64,000 nucleotides of DNA, taken from JAEUMD01 sp050250815. GTDB taxonomy: Bacteria; Pseudomonadota; Alphaproteobacteria; Rhizobiales; Hyphomicrobiaceae. Below the pieces are notes generated by a model. The model was not told where the DNA came from, searched no databases, and saw only the letters and a list, made by a program, of their open reading frames with translations. The translations under genes and the position numbers were made by a program. Below, one piece after another: positions 62,854-64,000 of the stretch. The DNA is taken from positions 24,817-88,816 of the forward strand of contig JBFWNY010000015.1 of the NCBI GenBank assembly GCA_050250815.1, in the 5' to 3' direction. Each line of letters opens with the position of its first letter. The stretch's first letter is position 1.

Positions 62854-63068
62854 GACGCACGTTCGGCGCACGGCGAGGCCGGGAGGCACTCCGCTCCCCG
62901 GCCTCGCTCGGCTGCCGGTATTGTCTAAGACTACCTACTGCCACGATGCAGCCGACGTCGCCGGTCTTGTGGCCACACCGCATCATCGGCTGTGCATTAA
63001 GCGCGAGCCCCGGTCGTCTCTCCTCATTTCCCTTGTGCGGACGCCAGAAGCGTTTGAATCCTGTCAGC

Positions 63069-63464
63069 ATGAGAATGATCTTGATGCGCAGGCGACGTTG
63101 GACAGCGCTTCTGGCGCTATTCGGCGTTCTGTTGCACGTAAGTCTTGTCGCGCATCACAACTCGGCATCCCTGGCGGCCAAGCTCAATCACGCGTCGATC
63201 GCCGTCGCGCTGAAGGTCATTTGTCATGGGGGAACGCTCGTCGCTTCTCCCGACAGCCCTGATCTGCCCGAGCCAAGTGTCGACTGGAGCTTCTGTCCGC
63301 TCTGCGCAGGCCTCGCTCCAGCCGTTGCGATCCTAAGCCAGACGGAATTCGATATCCTTCGGCCCGACGTGCCGTCGGCGCGCGTCGCCGTCCGCAGCGA
63401 GCTGAACCGGGTTCGAGTTGCAGGCCTGCGCCCACTGCCCCGCGGCCCCCCAAACGCCATCTGA
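63069..63464 (+). CDS. DUF2946-like small secreted protein
   Basis: The 131-residue protein has an N-terminal membrane/signal segment (WTALLALFGVLLHVSLVAHH) and a short region with CHGG (residues 52-55) and CPLC (76-79), as in the DUF2946 family encoded near copper and heavy-metal uptake or efflux genes. The gene downstream is a broken transporter of the same context. Confidence 0.68.
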   Translation: MRMILMRRRRWTALLALFGVLLHVSLVAHHNSASLAAKLNHASIAVALKVICHGGTLVASPDSPDLPEPSVDWSFCPLCAGLAPAVAILSQTEFDILRPDVPSARVAVRSELNRVRVAGLRPLPRGPPNAI

Positions 63465-63609
63465 CCCGACTTTTCCGATAGCAGGTGCGGCTTCTCGCAA
63501 CGAGCGCCAGCACGCGTTCTCACGGCAGCAGTCCATGTTGCTCCCACTCCGCTATGGAGTCCGGCAACAGGGGGAACCGCTGCTGCCCCAGATCTAGGGC
63601 AACAGGCAA

Positions 63610-63897
63610 ATGTGCAGTTTCATCCTTCGCGCCACGCTCGTCGCGCTGGCGTGTCTAACCACGTCTCCCGCGTTCGCTCATCACCCGACTTCAGCTGGCG
63701 GAACCGGCGCCAGCGGACCCATCAACGTCATATCCGCAGCGACCCTGGATCAGGGACAGACTGCGGCCGCAGTTTCGTTCGAGCTGATCAAACTCGGACC
63801 TCTCAGCGACGGAACCCTAAAAACACTCGCCGGCAATCACGTTCACGCCCACAGCATCGACCGGATCCTTTCGCGAGCTATCCCCAGAAGTTGGTGA
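63610..63897 (+). pseudogene. Transporter-like outer-membrane protein, 5' fragment cut by insertion sequence
   Basis: The 95-residue frame has a signal peptide ending AFAHH and then the N-terminus typical of a metal-associated outer-membrane transporter family: PTSAGGTGASGPINVISAAT, SFELIKLG, LAGNHVHAHSIDRILS. Whole members are about 300 residues or more. The frame ends soon after at a stop, and IS256-like sequence begins at about this point. Probably a disrupted gene. Confidence 0.55.
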
Positions 63898-64000
63898 CGG
63901 CGTGAATCGGTGAAGGCGGCATATCGTGGGGTTTGTTGACGACCTCACTTCTCCACCAAAGGAGCGATATGCCGTGCCCAACGATAACGTGACGAAACTC
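63880..64000 (+). mobile_element. Left end of probable IS256-family insertion sequence (cut by window)
   Basis: The last 120 bases include the ribosome site AAGGAG and the start of a transposase. A 9-bp inverted repeat (63918-63926 with 63965-63973) lies just ahead of the start codon. The exact left boundary and terminal inverted repeat cannot be set without the right end; 63880 is approximate. Confidence 0.5.
63974..64000 (+). CDS. IS256-family transposase, first 9 codons
   Basis: The frame reads (GTG)PNDNVTKL, like the start of IS256-family transposases (M-x-x-(D/E)NV-x-x-L). AAGGAG is about 10 bases upstream. Only nine residues are visible, so family assignment is tentative. Confidence 0.45.

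Overview
This is GC-rich chromosomal DNA from an alphaproteobacterium, most likely of the order Hyphomicrobiales (Hyphomicrobium-like lineages). The evidence is the gene order gyrA - coaD - two cyclophilins - queA on one strand, the alphaproteobacterial LexA box GTTC-N7-GTTC upstream of ssb, and many families typical of that order: DUF1134, retropepsin-like clan AA proteases, OmpA/BON envelope proteins and SoxW-like thioredoxins. No rRNA, tRNA or CRISPR array was recognised. The only mobile element seen is the left end of a probable IS256-family insertion sequence at the right edge.

Region by region. 0-3.6 kb (minus strand) is a tight operon: coaD, a secreted and a cytoplasmic cyclophilin, a secreted unknown, a TlpA-like thioredoxin, DUF423 and queA (cut by the window edge). 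3.8-6.4 kb holds a SoxW-like thioredoxin, an OmpW-type porin and a Crp/Fnr regulator; the ompW/crp gap carries two FNR/FixK-type boxes. 6.6-11.1 kb has gyrA, a PRC-barrel protein and ssb. 11.4-20.7 kb separates ssb from the divergently oriented uvrA, which are neighbours in many relatives. It holds a membrane-anchored pentapeptide-repeat protein, a YkgJ zinc/iron-cluster protein, a GST, a cyclic-nucleotide-binding/GNAT acyltransferase next to a di-iron lipid hydroxylase, an RTX-repeat protein and a GNAT-nitrilase fusion. 20.8-29.1 kb is uvrA, MaoC, Lrp/AsnC, DUF442 phosphatase-like, uracil-DNA glycosylase-like, metallo-beta-lactamase fold, GST and thermonuclease genes.

29-45 kb holds a membrane histidine kinase, DUF1289, two tandem retropepsin-like proteases, phosphohexomutase, a second SoxW-like thioredoxin with a TSUP permease, dusA, pepN, a degenerate histidine kinase, DUF2059 and an alpha/beta hydrolase. 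43.6-51.6 kb is a cell-envelope cluster: a protein with three helix-hairpin-helix-like repeats, a 32-residue membrane protein resembling its N-terminus, an OmpA/BON protein, a small two-helix membrane protein and a membrane-anchored TPR protein. 51.6-59 kb carries wall and repair enzymes (polysaccharide deacetylase, L,D-transpeptidase, photolyase), DUF1134 and a secreted TPR protein. 59.2-64 kb is more accessory: a thioesterase with a palindromic operator in its promoter, small secreted proteins, an 885-bp gene-poor stretch, a PcfJ-like protein, a DUF2946 protein and a transporter gene cut short at the insertion sequence.

The strongest leads for something undescribed are the cyclic-nucleotide-gated FeeM-like acyltransferase plus lipid hydroxylase pair (15.0-16.8 kb) and the helix-hairpin-helix / tiny protein / OmpA-BON envelope set (43.6-48.1 kb). 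The relocated SOS control between ssb and uvrA is the best regulatory observation. All functions are inferred by reading the translations; no database search was run.
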